Shown here: piece after piece, positions 17,562-25,351 of the stretch | How positions within the stretch are numbered: the first letter of the stretch is position 1 | How the letters are laid out: each line of letters opens with the position of its first letter | Notes under the pieces: generated by a model | What the model was told of the DNA's origin: nothing | What the model saw: the letters and a program-made list of their open reading frames with translations, nothing else | Databases searched by the model: none | Position numbers and translations under genes: made by a program | Source: Pseudarthrobacter psychrotolerans | GTDB lineage: Bacteria; Actinomycetota; Actinomycetes; Actinomycetales; Micrococcaceae | DNA length: 64,000 nt | Assembly (NCBI RefSeq): GCF_009911795.1 | Contig: NZ_CP047898.1 | Coordinates: 3,968,001-4,032,000, forward strand | Reading direction: 5' to 3'

Positions 17562-18503
17562 ATGTCAGTTCAAGCCCCGTCCGCCGTCGTCCTCGTACGG
17601 CCGCACACCTTCATGCCCAACCCGGCGACGGTAGTGGACAATGCCTTCCAGATGTCGGCTCATTCCGTGGACCGGCAAACGCTTGCCGCGGCAGCCCGCA
17701 ATGAGGTGACCGGGCTGGCCGAGGCGCTGGAAACAGCCGGCGTCACGGTGCACGTGTTCGAGGACTATGACGAAACCCGCCCGGACAGCGTGTTTCCCAA
17801 CAACTGGCTCTCCACGCATGCGGGCGGCCACATTGGGATATTCCCGATGTACGCCCCCAACCGCCGCCACGAACGCCGCAGCGACATTCTTGACTTCCTC
17901 AAGACCCACTACCGTGTGCAGGACGTTATCGACTACTCCGGGCTGGAAATGGACCGCGTGTTCCTGGAGGGAACGGGAGCAATGGTCCTGGACCACGGCG
18001 GCCGTGTGGCATACGCCGCACGCTCCCGCCGGGCCGATCCCGTCGCGCTGGAGCGGTTCTGCACGAACTTCGGCTATGAGCCCATGCTGTTCGACGCGGC
18101 CGATGCGGATGGCACCGCCGTCTACCACACGAATGTGATGATGTCCGTGGCGACGGACTTCGCGATGGTCGGGCTGGGCCTGATCCCGTCGGCGGAGCGC
18201 CGGCGCGAGGTGGTGGAACGGCTTTCCGGCGGGGGACGGATGGTGATCGAGCTGAGCCACGACCAGATCCTCAATTTCGCAGGCAACGCGATCGAGCTCC
18301 AGGGCGGGGAGGGCCGCGTGCTGGCGCTGTCCGGGCGGGCCCTGGGGAGCCTGACGGCGGAACAGAAGGCCATCATAGAAAGCAGCTGTACCCTGCTGCC
18401 TGTCGATGTTCCCACCATCGAACTGGCCGGAGGCTCCGTGCGGTGCATGATCGCCGGAATCCACCTCGACCGCAGGCCCGTCCTCGCCGGCATCGGAGAC
18501 TGA
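17562..18503 (+). CDS. ctlX: Citrulline/arginine deiminase-like hydrolase (CtlX type)
   Basis: Guanidino-group-modifying (amidinotransferase) superfamily enzyme, 313 residues. The N-terminal VLVRPHTFMPNPATV, FPNNWLSTH with substrate-binding Asp/Asn residues, FLEGTGAMVLDH, YHTNVMMSV with the catalytic His, and the nucleophilic Cys in GGSVRCMIAGIHLD are all present. This pattern matches CtlX, named for citrulline use, and its relatives dimethylarginine hydrolase and arginine deiminase. The ATG at 17562 follows the ocd stop by 7 bases; an upstream in-frame ATG lies inside ocd. Product identity within the superfamily is inferred from ocd next door. Confidence 0.85.
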   Translation: MSVQAPSAVVLVRPHTFMPNPATVVDNAFQMSAHSVDRQTLAAAARNEVTGLAEALETAGVTVHVFEDYDETRPDSVFPNNWLSTHAGGHIGIFPMYAPNRRHERRSDILDFLKTHYRVQDVIDYSGLEMDRVFLEGTGAMVLDHGGRVAYAARSRRADPVALERFCTNFGYEPMLFDAADADGTAVYHTNVMMSVATDFAMVGLGLIPSAERRREVVERLSGGGRMVIELSHDQILNFAGNAIELQGGEGRVLALSGRALGSLTAEQKAIIESSCTLLPVDVPTIELAGGSVRCMIAGIHLDRRPVLAGIGD

Positions 18504-18511
18504 GCCGGTCT

Positions 18512-19018
18512 TCAGCCGGTGAAGTCCCCGGCATTCCGGCGGAAGGTGCCCAGGATGCGGATCAGCTGGTCCACGTCGGCCGCGTCGAACCCTGACTGGC
18601 CGAACACCTCGGTGTTGAGCACCGCCGTCGCCCGTTTGGCAACGATCCGCCCTTCCGCGGTGAGCTCGATCAGGGTGGTGCGGCCGTCCGTAGGATGCGG
18701 CAAACGAGCCACCAGTCCCGAGCCTTCCAAACGGTCGACGGCGTTGGTCACCGAGGTGGGATGGACCTGGAGGAGGGCGCTCGCCTTGTTCATGGGCAGC
18801 GCGCCGCTGCGGGCGAAGCTGAGGAGCGCGAGCAGTTCGTAGCGGGCGAAAGTCAGTCCGAACGGTTTCAGGACGCCTTCGATCCGTGCCAGCAGGATCT
18901 GCTGGGTACGCATTATGGCGGTGATCGCGGCCATGGGAGCGGCGACGTCGGCCCAGCCGTGCTCCTCCCAGTTCCGTTGGGCGTCGGCGATGGGGTCCCG
19001 GGGCAGTGGCGCGGCCAT
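18512..19018 (-). CDS. MarR-family transcriptional regulator
   Basis: A 168-residue winged-helix regulator. The recognition helix region is ASALLQVHPTSVTNAVDRLE, and the wing is HPTDGRTTLIELTAEGR. It lies 11 bases after the acyl-CoA synthetase stop on the same strand, so the two are co-transcribed and the regulator is probably autoregulated. A perfect 16-base palindrome in the divergent promoter upstream of the synthetase (20799-20814) is a candidate operator, which would place the acyl-CoA dehydrogenase under the same control. Acyl-CoA or fatty/aromatic acids are plausible ligands. Confidence 0.92.
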   Translation of the reverse strand: MAAPLPRDPIADAQRNWEEHGWADVAAPMAAITAIMRTQQILLARIEGVLKPFGLTFARYELLALLSFARSGALPMNKASALLQVHPTSVTNAVDRLEGSGLVARLPHPTDGRTTLIELTAEGRIVAKRATAVLNTEVFGQSGFDAADVDQLIRILGTFRRNAGDFTG

Positions 19019-19029
19019 TCCTCAGCCCT

Positions 19030-20781
19030 TCAGCCCCGGGAAATCCGCCTCGGAGTATTCCACTCCCAGGCCGTCGGGATGGGCGCCCCGCCATGCCGGA
19101 GCTTCTCATTGTGCCGCAGTTCCACGCGGCGGATCTTGCCCGAAATGGTCTTGGGCAGTGCCGCGAATTCCAGCCGCCGGATCCGCTTGAACGGCGCCAG
19201 GTGTTCGCGGCAGTAGCGGAGGATGTCCTCAGCCAGTTCCGGCCCCGGCTCCAGTCCGGACACCAGGACAACGTAGGCCTTCGGGACGGAGAGCTTGAGC
19301 GCATCCGGCGACGGAACCACTGCCGCTTCGGCCACGGCCGGGTGCTCCAGCAGCACGCTCTCCAGTTCGAACGGCGAGAGCCGGTAGTCGGAGGATTTGA
19401 AGACGTCGTCGTCGCGGCCCACGTAGGTGATGACGCCCTGTTTATCCCGGCTGGCCATGTCGCCCGTGTGGTAGTAGCCGCCCCGGAACGCCTCGGCGGT
19501 CCGCTCCGCGTCCCCGTAGTAGCCCTTCATCAGCCCCACCGGCCGGGGGTCCAAGCGGAGGCAGAGCTCGCCGTCGTCGGCTTCTTCCCCCGTGTTCGGG
19601 TCCACCAGCACCACGTCGTAGCCGGGAAGCGGCCGCCCCATGGCGCCGACGGTGACCGGCTGGCTGGGCGTGTTGGCCACCTGGACGGTGGTTTCGGTCT
19701 GGCCGAAGCCGTCCCGGATGGTCTGGCCCCACGCGCGCTGGACCTGTTCGATCACTTCAGCGTTCAGCGGTTCGCCCGCGGAGACCACCTTGGTGGGAGG
19801 AGTTTTCAGCACTTTCAGGTTCGCCTGGATCAGCATCCGCCAGACCGTGGGCGGGGCGCAGAAGCTGGTGACGCGCTCGCGGTCCATCTGCTCCATCAGG
19901 GCACGGGCGTCGAACCGTTCGTAGTTGTAGACAAAAACGCAGGCCTCCGCGATCCACGGGGCAAAGAAATTGGACCACGCGTGTTTGCCCCAGCCCGGCG
20001 ATGCCACATTCAAGTGCACGTCGCCGGGTTCCAGGCCAATCCAGTACATCGTGGAGAGGTGCCCCACCGGGTAAGACGTGTGGGTGTGCTCCACCAGCTT
20101 GGCCTTCGACGTGGTTCCGGAGGTGAAATACAGCAGCAGCGTCTCGTCCGCCTGGGTGGGGGCATCGGCTGTGAAGGTGACTGCCGCCGTCGTCGAATCC
20201 GTGTACTGGAGGGCTTCTGCGATGGCGGCAGTTTTTGCGACGGTTGTTGCGGCTGTTTTTGTGGCTGCGCCGGTCCCGCCGATTTCGATCAGGCGGTAAT
20301 CGCCGGGGACGCCGGCGAACTTACCGATGTTGGAACGCCCGACGGCGGCCCAGCCCGCCTCGCCGCGCTCCACGCGTTCGGCCAGGTCCTCCGGACCCAT
20401 CAGAGTGGTGGTGGGGATCAGGACAATACCCAGCTTGATGCCGGCCAGCATCAGCTCCCAGAGCTCCACCTGGTTGCCCAGCATGATGATCATCCGGTCC
20501 CCGCGGCGCACGCCCTGGCTTCTCAGCCAGTTGGCCACTTGGTTGGAACGGGCCGCCAGGTCCGCGAAGCTCCGCCGTGTGGCCGAGCCGTCCTGCTCCA
20601 CGATGACGAGGGCCGGATTGGTGGCCTTCTCAGGATCTGCGGCGATCTGATCGAACCAGTCGAGGGCAAAGTTGAATTCCGTAAACCTCGGCCACTCGAA
20701 CTCGCGTCCGGCCTGGTGGTAGTCGGTACGGAGGGCCAGCAGGCGGTCGCGTGCTTCGCGGAAGTCATCGGTGACTGACAA
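19030..20781 (-). CDS. AMP-dependent acyl-CoA synthetase
   Basis: Adenylate-forming ligase, 583 residues. Core motifs are LLLYFTSGTTSKAKLVEHTH (P-loop), SAGEPLNAEVIEQV, DGFGQTETTVQVAN, GGYYHTGDMASRD, and ALPKTISGKIRRVELR with the C-terminal catalytic Lys. This is the acetyl/medium-chain type rather than a long-chain FadD. An Ala/Thr-rich insertion (about residues 173-205) is a likely surface loop. AAAGGTG precedes the ATG. Divergent acyl-CoA dehydrogenase and co-transcribed MarR regulator indicate a fatty or branched acid activation unit; the exact acid is not readable. Confidence 0.92.
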   Translation of the reverse strand: MSVTDDFREARDRLLALRTDYHQAGREFEWPRFTEFNFALDWFDQIAADPEKATNPALVIVEQDGSATRRSFADLAARSNQVANWLRSQGVRRGDRMIIMLGNQVELWELMLAGIKLGIVLIPTTTLMGPEDLAERVERGEAGWAAVGRSNIGKFAGVPGDYRLIEIGGTGAATKTAATTVAKTAAIAEALQYTDSTTAAVTFTADAPTQADETLLLYFTSGTTSKAKLVEHTHTSYPVGHLSTMYWIGLEPGDVHLNVASPGWGKHAWSNFFAPWIAEACVFVYNYERFDARALMEQMDRERVTSFCAPPTVWRMLIQANLKVLKTPPTKVVSAGEPLNAEVIEQVQRAWGQTIRDGFGQTETTVQVANTPSQPVTVGAMGRPLPGYDVVLVDPNTGEEADDGELCLRLDPRPVGLMKGYYGDAERTAEAFRGGYYHTGDMASRDKQGVITYVGRDDDVFKSSDYRLSPFELESVLLEHPAVAEAAVVPSPDALKLSVPKAYVVLVSGLEPGPELAEDILRYCREHLAPFKRIRRLEFAALPKTISGKIRRVELRHNEKLRHGGAPIPTAWEWNTPRRISRG

Positions 20782-20798
20782 GGGAACACCTTTCGTCC

Positions 20799-20814
20799 AG
20801 TGATGCGCATCACT
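20799..20814. promoter_or_regulatory. Candidate MarR operator in divergent promoter
   Basis: A perfect 16-base palindrome, AGTGATGCGCATCACT, sits between the acyl-CoA synthetase and acyl-CoA dehydrogenase starts, which are 99 bases apart. Size and symmetry suit a MarR dimer. Confidence 0.5.
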
Positions 20815-20880
20815 AAAGATTCGACCCTGTGCAATATACTAGGACATCCAAGGGTTTGGAAGACCGAAGGGATGTAAAGC

Positions 20881-22077
20881 GTGCAGCCACAAGGACGTGA
20901 GCGTGATCTGACCGGCGCCCCGCCGTTTCCCGAAGCAGATCTCATGTACATCGTGGACCTCCTCCCCGCGGCGGAGCGAGCGCGGTATCTGGATCTCCGG
21001 GCGTTCCTGCAGTCCACGGTGCGGCAGGCATCCATTGACTACTGGAACCGCGAGGAGTTCCCGTTCGGGTTGATGGCGGAGATGGGCAAGCGAGGGTTCG
21101 GCGCGCTGCAGACGGACGGCACCTCGAAACTCTTCAAGGGCCTGATGTACGTCGAAGTGGCCAGGGCGGATGTTTCGCTGTCGGCTCTGGTAGGGATCCA
21201 CAACGAACTGATCGTGGGGATGATCGACGCCCTCGGTTCCGAGGAACAGAAGCAGCGGTGGCTGCCTGGCCTGAAAACTTTTACCCAGCTGGGCGCCTTC
21301 GCCCTGACCGAACCCGGGCACGGCTCGGACATTGCCGGCGGGCTGGAAACATCCGCGCGGCTGGAGGACGGCGAGTGGGTGATCAACGGCGCCAAACGCT
21401 GGATCGGCTCCGGGACTATCGCGGACTTTGCCCTGGTGTGGGCGCGTGACGAAGCTGACGGGCAGATCAAAGGCTTCATTGTGGAGACCGGCCGCGCGGG
21501 CTACCGGGCAACCAAGATTGCCAACAAGATCGGCCTGCGGATCATGCAGAACGCGGACATCGTGCTGGACAACGTCAGGATTCCGGCGTCCAACATGCTG
21601 CCGGGCGCCACGGACTTCTCCAAGGCCAACGACCTCCTGCGGGATTCGCGCGCCTGGGTTGGCTGGCAAGGTGCCGGGATCCAACTGGCCGCGTTCGACG
21701 TCGCCCGTTCCTACTCGCTGGAACGCAGGCAATTCGGAAAGGAACTGGCATGCTTCCAGCTGGTCCAGCAGCAACTGGCGGAGATACTGGGCAACGCCTC
21801 GGCGTCACTGGCGCTCATGGCCCAGCTCGCCCGGATCCAGACGGACGGCAAGCTGGAGATGGCCCAGGCGGCCATGGCAAAGTCCACGTGCACCCGGCTG
21901 GCCCGTGCTTCGGTGGCGATGGGACGCTCGCTGCTGGGCGGCAACGGGATCAGCTCGGACTATGAAATGGGCAAGCTGTTTGGTGATGCCGAAATCCTCT
22001 ATACCTATGAGGGCAGCTACGAAATCAATTCGCTGATTGTGGGCCGGGCCGTCACCGGAAAATCGGCCTTCGTCTAG
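20881..22077 (+). CDS. Acyl-CoA dehydrogenase (short-chain/glutaryl-CoA type)
   Basis: FAD-dependent dehydrogenase, 398 residues, GTG start. It shows ALTEPGHGSDIAGGLETSA and VINGAKRWIGSGTIADF for FAD and substrate binding, RQFGKELACFQLVQQQLAEI in the C-terminal helical domain, and the catalytic Glu in ILYTYEGSYEINSLIVGRA. The Tyr-Glu-Gly arrangement at the end resembles glutaryl-CoA and short-chain dehydrogenases. It is divergent from an acyl-CoA synthetase with a shared palindromic operator candidate, so the two probably act in sequence on one substrate. Confidence 0.93.
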   Translation: MQPQGRERDLTGAPPFPEADLMYIVDLLPAAERARYLDLRAFLQSTVRQASIDYWNREEFPFGLMAEMGKRGFGALQTDGTSKLFKGLMYVEVARADVSLSALVGIHNELIVGMIDALGSEEQKQRWLPGLKTFTQLGAFALTEPGHGSDIAGGLETSARLEDGEWVINGAKRWIGSGTIADFALVWARDEADGQIKGFIVETGRAGYRATKIANKIGLRIMQNADIVLDNVRIPASNMLPGATDFSKANDLLRDSRAWVGWQGAGIQLAAFDVARSYSLERRQFGKELACFQLVQQQLAEILGNASASLALMAQLARIQTDGKLEMAQAAMAKSTCTRLARASVAMGRSLLGGNGISSDYEMGKLFGDAEILYTYEGSYEINSLIVGRAVTGKSAFV

Positions 22078-22107
22078 AAATTCACGCTGAGCAAAAAATT
22101 AACAAAA

Positions 22108-22147
22108 AACTGCCCTGGCCATGCTTTGCAGCACGGCCAGGGCAGTT
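22108..22147. terminator. Bidirectional terminator hairpin
   Basis: Thirteen-base arms AACTGCCCTGGCC (22108-22120) and its complement (22135-22147) enclose a 14-base loop. An A-rich stretch on the left serves as a T tract for the minus strand. It lies between the convergent acyl-CoA dehydrogenase and cspA genes. Confidence 0.75.
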
Positions 22148-22157
22148 GATCAGAACC

Positions 22158-22361
22158 TTAGAGCGGGCGAATGTTCTCTGCCTGCGGGCCCTTGGGACCT
22201 TGGGTCACATCGAATTCGACTTTCTGGTTCTCATCCAGCGAGCGGTAGCCGCTGCTGGCGATTGCCGAGTAGTGCGCGAAAACATCGGCGGATCCGTCGT
22301 CCGGAGCGATGAAGCCAAAGCCCTTTTCAGCGTTGAACCATTTAACTGTGCCTGTTGCCAT
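22158..22361 (-). CDS. cspA: Cold-shock protein, CspA family
   Basis: A 67-residue single-domain nucleic-acid-binding protein, the standard length. RNP1 ([10 protein letters not shown]) and RNP2 (DVFAHYSAI) are intact, after the usual [15 protein letters not shown] start. A strong AAGGAAG site precedes the ATG at 22361. The frame stays open upstream, but the conserved Csp start and ribosome site settle the choice. The leader region upstream (22362-22586) has no gene and could hold a long 5' untranslated leader, common for csp genes. A bidirectional terminator follows the stop. Confidence 0.96.
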   Translation of the reverse strand: MATGTVKWFNAEKGFGFIAPDDGSADVFAHYSAIASSGYRSLDENQKVEFDVTQGPKGPQAENIRPL

Positions 22362-22586
22362 TGCTAACTTCCTTTGTAACCCTTTTCTGGTCCTGCTCGG
22401 ACGGCAGGCAGACGCGGAGTCTGTAGTCCGCTGTCTCAAACCTAGGGGCTGCGCGGTGGGCGTGCAATAGCTACAGTCATCAAGTGTCACTGCTGTTACT
22501 GAAGTGGTACCCGGGAACCGGGCGCCCGAACCGCCGAAGTCGGCTGCCACCCGGCTCCGGGATGTGTCTGCGTTGACTGCCCTCGG

Positions 22587-23213
22587 CTAGCGCATACCCT
22601 CCCGGCGGATGGCCGTGGCGATGGCCGCGGCCCGGGTCTCCACCCCGAGCTTGGCGTAGATATGCGCCAGATGGGTCTTGACCGTGGCCTCGGAGATGAA
22701 GAGCCGCTGACCCAACTGCCGGTTGCTGAGCCCCTCGGTCAGGAGGCTCAGCAGCTCCGCCTCCCGGGGCGTCAGGACCTCGTCGGGATTGCGCAGCTGC
22801 TGGAAAAGCCGGGAGGCCACGGGGGCACTCATCACGCTCTTCCCTTGAACTGCTCCGCGGATTGCGGCAAAGATTTCATCCGGGACGGCGTCCTTGAGGA
22901 GGTAGCCCATGGCGCCGGCGTCCACGGCCCGGACAATGTCTGCGTCCGAATCGTACGTGGTGAACACCAGGATGGCCTGCCGGTTGTTGCGCTGCCTCAG
23001 CTGCCTGATGGCCTCGATTCCGTCCATTCCGGCGCCCATGGCCAGATCCATCACCACTACCGCAGGGGAAAGTTGTTCCACAAGGTCCAGGGCTTCCTCG
23101 CCGGAGGCGGCCTCGGCCACCACGTCAAGGTCAGGCTGCGTGCCCAGCAGTGCCTTGAGTCCGCTCCGGACCACCAGGTGGTCGTCCACCAGGAGGACGG
23201 TGATGCCTGTCAT
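22587..23213 (-). CDS. LuxR/NarL-family response regulator
   Basis: A 208-residue two-component response regulator. The receiver domain (1-120) has VLLVDDHLVVRSGLKALL and the phospho-acceptor Asp in VVMDLAMGAGMDG; the output domain is a LuxR-type helix-turn-helix (LTPREAELLSLLTEGLSNRQ ... ISEATVKTHLAHIYAKLGV). Its start overlaps the kinase stop by 4 bases. The kinase gene faces an HbpS/GlcG-like secreted protein; this three-gene layout resembles the SenS-SenR-HbpS haem/redox system of Streptomyces. The 15-base direct repeats at 24656-24689 are candidate binding sites. Confidence 0.95.
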   Translation of the reverse strand: MTGITVLLVDDHLVVRSGLKALLGTQPDLDVVAEAASGEEALDLVEQLSPAVVVMDLAMGAGMDGIEAIRQLRQRNNRQAILVFTTYDSDADIVRAVDAGAMGYLLKDAVPDEIFAAIRGAVQGKSVMSAPVASRLFQQLRNPDEVLTPREAELLSLLTEGLSNRQLGQRLFISEATVKTHLAHIYAKLGVETRAAAIATAIRREGMR

Positions 23214-24478
23214 GGCTCGTCCCGGGTGGTGTGCTTCACAGGTGGCGCTGACTGCACCCGAGCCGGCACTTGTGCGGCCACGATGGTCCCTTCGCCGGGG
23301 ATGCTTTCCACCGAGAATACCCCGCCCAGTTGCTCCACGCGCTGTCGCATGGCCCGCAGCCCGTATCCTCCGGCGTCCGACGGCGGTGCTGCCGCAGCGG
23401 GATCAAAGCCCGTTCCGTCGTCGTAGATGTCAAGGGTGACCGAGTCCGGGAGGAACCCCAACGTCAGGGTAGTTGTGGTGGCGCTGGCGTGCCGCTGGAT
23501 GTTCGCGGCCGCACTCTGGACCACCCGCAGCAGGGTGTGACGGACCTCCGCGGAGACGGCCCTCGGCTCGCCGGTGACCAGGAGCCGCGTGTTCGGGACG
23601 TACTGGGCGGCCGCCTGGTGCAGCGCCTCGGGCAGCGGGGACGCGTCGAGTCCCGGGGAAGCGAGCTCGTGGACCAGGCTGCGGGTCACGGTCAGGTTCC
23701 GGCGCAGCAGCTGAGTAGCCTGGTTGAGGTCCTGCCGTGATTCCTGGCCGGGCCACGAACGGTCCGCGGCCTCCAGGAGCAGCAGGCTGCTGGCCAGGCC
23801 CTGCGTCACGGTGTCGTGGATCTCGCGCGAGACGCGCTCGCGTTCGGCGATGGTGCCGGCCCTGCGCTCGCTGGCCGCCAGCTGCCCCTGTGCCAGAGAT
23901 ACCTCGGCATGGAGCCGGCGCTGCTCCGCGGCGTCGTGCTCGATGCGGTCATAGATCAGCGTCAGCATAACGCCGACGGCGATCGGTCCCAGCAGCATCG
24001 CGAGGTCCGTCCCGTCGCTAAGCCGGAAGAGCCCGACGGCGGTGGCGGCCGCCGTCGCCCCCGCCGCCACGTAACCCACGGCGCCAGTAAAGGCCGTCCG
24101 GCAAAGGAAGAAGATCGCAAAGGAACACCAGGCAAAGCTGGGTGCGGCGATAACCAGGGCTGCCCAGACGGCCACAAACACGAGCATCCAGACTGACCAC
24201 CGGCGCCTCTGACGGGCCAGTAGGGCGATCACGGCGTAGAGCGCGCAAACCGTTCCGGCCAGGCCGAGGACCAGGAGGTTGTCCGGCAGGCTGTGCCGCA
24301 TGACATAGCGGACGGCCGACGCGACGAGCAGGACAGCGAAGCCCAGATGGACGGCGGTGTCGATCCGGCCGAACCGGCCCGGGGCGGCGGCAGGTTCAGC
24401 AGGCGGTTCAGCGGCCGGTTCAACAGGCCGGGCGCGTCCGGTTGACGGGGTTTCACGGGGAGTGGCTGGGGAGGGCAT
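23210..24478 (-). CDS. Membrane sensor histidine kinase (HisKA_3 type)
   Basis: A 422-residue kinase. About 30 Ala/Pro-rich residues precede five or six membrane spans (about 35-170). The dimerisation/phospho-acceptor helix is AERERVSREIHDTVTQGLAS with the catalytic His, and the ATPase domain has IYDDGTGFDP and GGYGLRAMRQRVEQLGG. It lacks a large extracellular loop, so it likely senses through the membrane or a partner protein. The divergent HbpS-like secreted protein is the candidate partner, as in Streptomyces SenS. It is translationally coupled to the response regulator. Confidence 0.94.
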   Translation of the reverse strand: MPSPATPRETPSTGRARPVEPAAEPPAEPAAAPGRFGRIDTAVHLGFAVLLVASAVRYVMRHSLPDNLLVLGLAGTVCALYAVIALLARQRRRWSVWMLVFVAVWAALVIAAPSFAWCSFAIFFLCRTAFTGAVGYVAAGATAAATAVGLFRLSDGTDLAMLLGPIAVGVMLTLIYDRIEHDAAEQRRLHAEVSLAQGQLAASERRAGTIAERERVSREIHDTVTQGLASSLLLLEAADRSWPGQESRQDLNQATQLLRRNLTVTRSLVHELASPGLDASPLPEALHQAAAQYVPNTRLLVTGEPRAVSAEVRHTLLRVVQSAAANIQRHASATTTTLTLGFLPDSVTLDIYDDGTGFDPAAAAPPSDAGGYGLRAMRQRVEQLGGVFSVESIPGEGTIVAAQVPARVQSAPPVKHTTRDEP

Positions 24479-24655
24479 GGGTCCGGTTCAGGTCAGAGGG
24501 CTTTCCTACCCCATGCTATTGCCCGCGCCGTTGCTGGTCTCTCCGCCTTTTGGCTGATGCTGCTGGCCTTCCGGGGGACCGGAGCGCAGCCAAAGGCCCG
24601 ATGTTTGTTCCGGCGGGACTGGACAGGATGGATGGAGCCGATGCCCATCGGGGCA

Positions 24656-24689
24656 TTCCGCCAACGTGGGCCCCTTCCGCCAACGTGGG
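24656..24689. promoter_or_regulatory. Direct repeats in the kinase/HbpS-like divergent region
   Basis: TTCCGCCAACGTGGG occurs exactly twice (24656-24670 and 24675-24689), a 19-base period, 53 bases upstream of the HbpS-like start. A similar CAACGTTG segment follows at about 24709. Two same-face direct repeats fit a LuxR-type response regulator dimer. Confidence 0.5.
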
Positions 24690-24741
24690 TCCAGCAACGG
24701 GAGTCCATCAACGTTGCGTCCATCAACCCAAGGAGATCACC

Positions 24742-25341
24742 GTGAAGAAGTCCAACAAGATTGCCGCCGCTGCCGCCGCCGGAGCTTTGCTGCTGACCGG
24801 AGGGCTGACCGTTGCAGCCAATGCCGGGACCAGCCAGGCTGCCGCCCCTGCCGCCGTGCCCGCCCCCGCTGCGGTACCCGCCGTCGATATCCCGCCGGCG
24901 CCGGAAACCGTGGTGGCGCAGAACCGCATCACGGTGGGCGCCTCGTCCGATGCCGTCCGGGCAGCCCTCGCCAAATGCCAGGCGGACAAGCTGCCGTACG
25001 TCACGGTGGCCCTGGTGGACAGGTTCGGCACCGTCCAGGCGATCCTGCGTGGGGACAACGCCGCCGAGCACACGATCGAAGCAGCCAAGCAGAAGGCCTA
25101 CACCGCAGCCGCGTTCGGTGCGCCGACGAGCGAGCTGGCCAAGCGCGTCAACGGCAACGGGCCCAGCATCGCGGACCTCCCCGGCACCCTTTTCCTGGCC
25201 GGCGGCGTCCCGCTCAAGGTCAACGGTGTGTCCGTAGCAGGCATCGGAGTGGGCGGCGCCCCCGACGGCAATCTGGACGAGGCCTGCGCCACCGCCGGCG
25301 CCGAGGCCATTGCCGCGCTGGCAGCCGGCCCGGCCAAGTAG
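24742..25341 (+). CDS. Secreted HbpS/GlcG-family (haem-binding-like) protein
   Basis: A 199-residue exported protein. GTG start with AGGAG 6 bases upstream. The signal peptide (KKSNKIAAAAAAGALLLTGG, cleavage near VAANA-GTSQA) is followed by an Ala/Pro linker and the GlcG/HbpS domain (about 55-195): LPYVTVALVDRFGTVQAILR, AAKQKAYTAAAFGAPTSELA, LFLAGGVPLKVNGVSVAGIG. Streptomyces HbpS binds haem outside the cell and modulates the SenS kinase; here a histidine kinase is encoded divergently. Haem binding is not provable from sequence. Confidence 0.88.
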   Translation: MKKSNKIAAAAAAGALLLTGGLTVAANAGTSQAAAPAAVPAPAAVPAVDIPPAPETVVAQNRITVGASSDAVRAALAKCQADKLPYVTVALVDRFGTVQAILRGDNAAEHTIEAAKQKAYTAAAFGAPTSELAKRVNGNGPSIADLPGTLFLAGGVPLKVNGVSVAGIGVGGAPDGNLDEACATAGAEAIAALAAGPAK

Positions 25342-25351
25342 GCTCGGCTCC

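Noticed and set aside
17565..19304. Long minus-strand open frame of about 579 codons
   Set aside because: It overlaps ctlX, the MarR gene and part of the synthetase in another frame; high-GC shadow with His/Arg/Gly-rich translation.
19006..20778. Long plus-strand open frame of about 590 codons
   Set aside because: It is the complement of the clear acyl-CoA synthetase and has no coherent domain.
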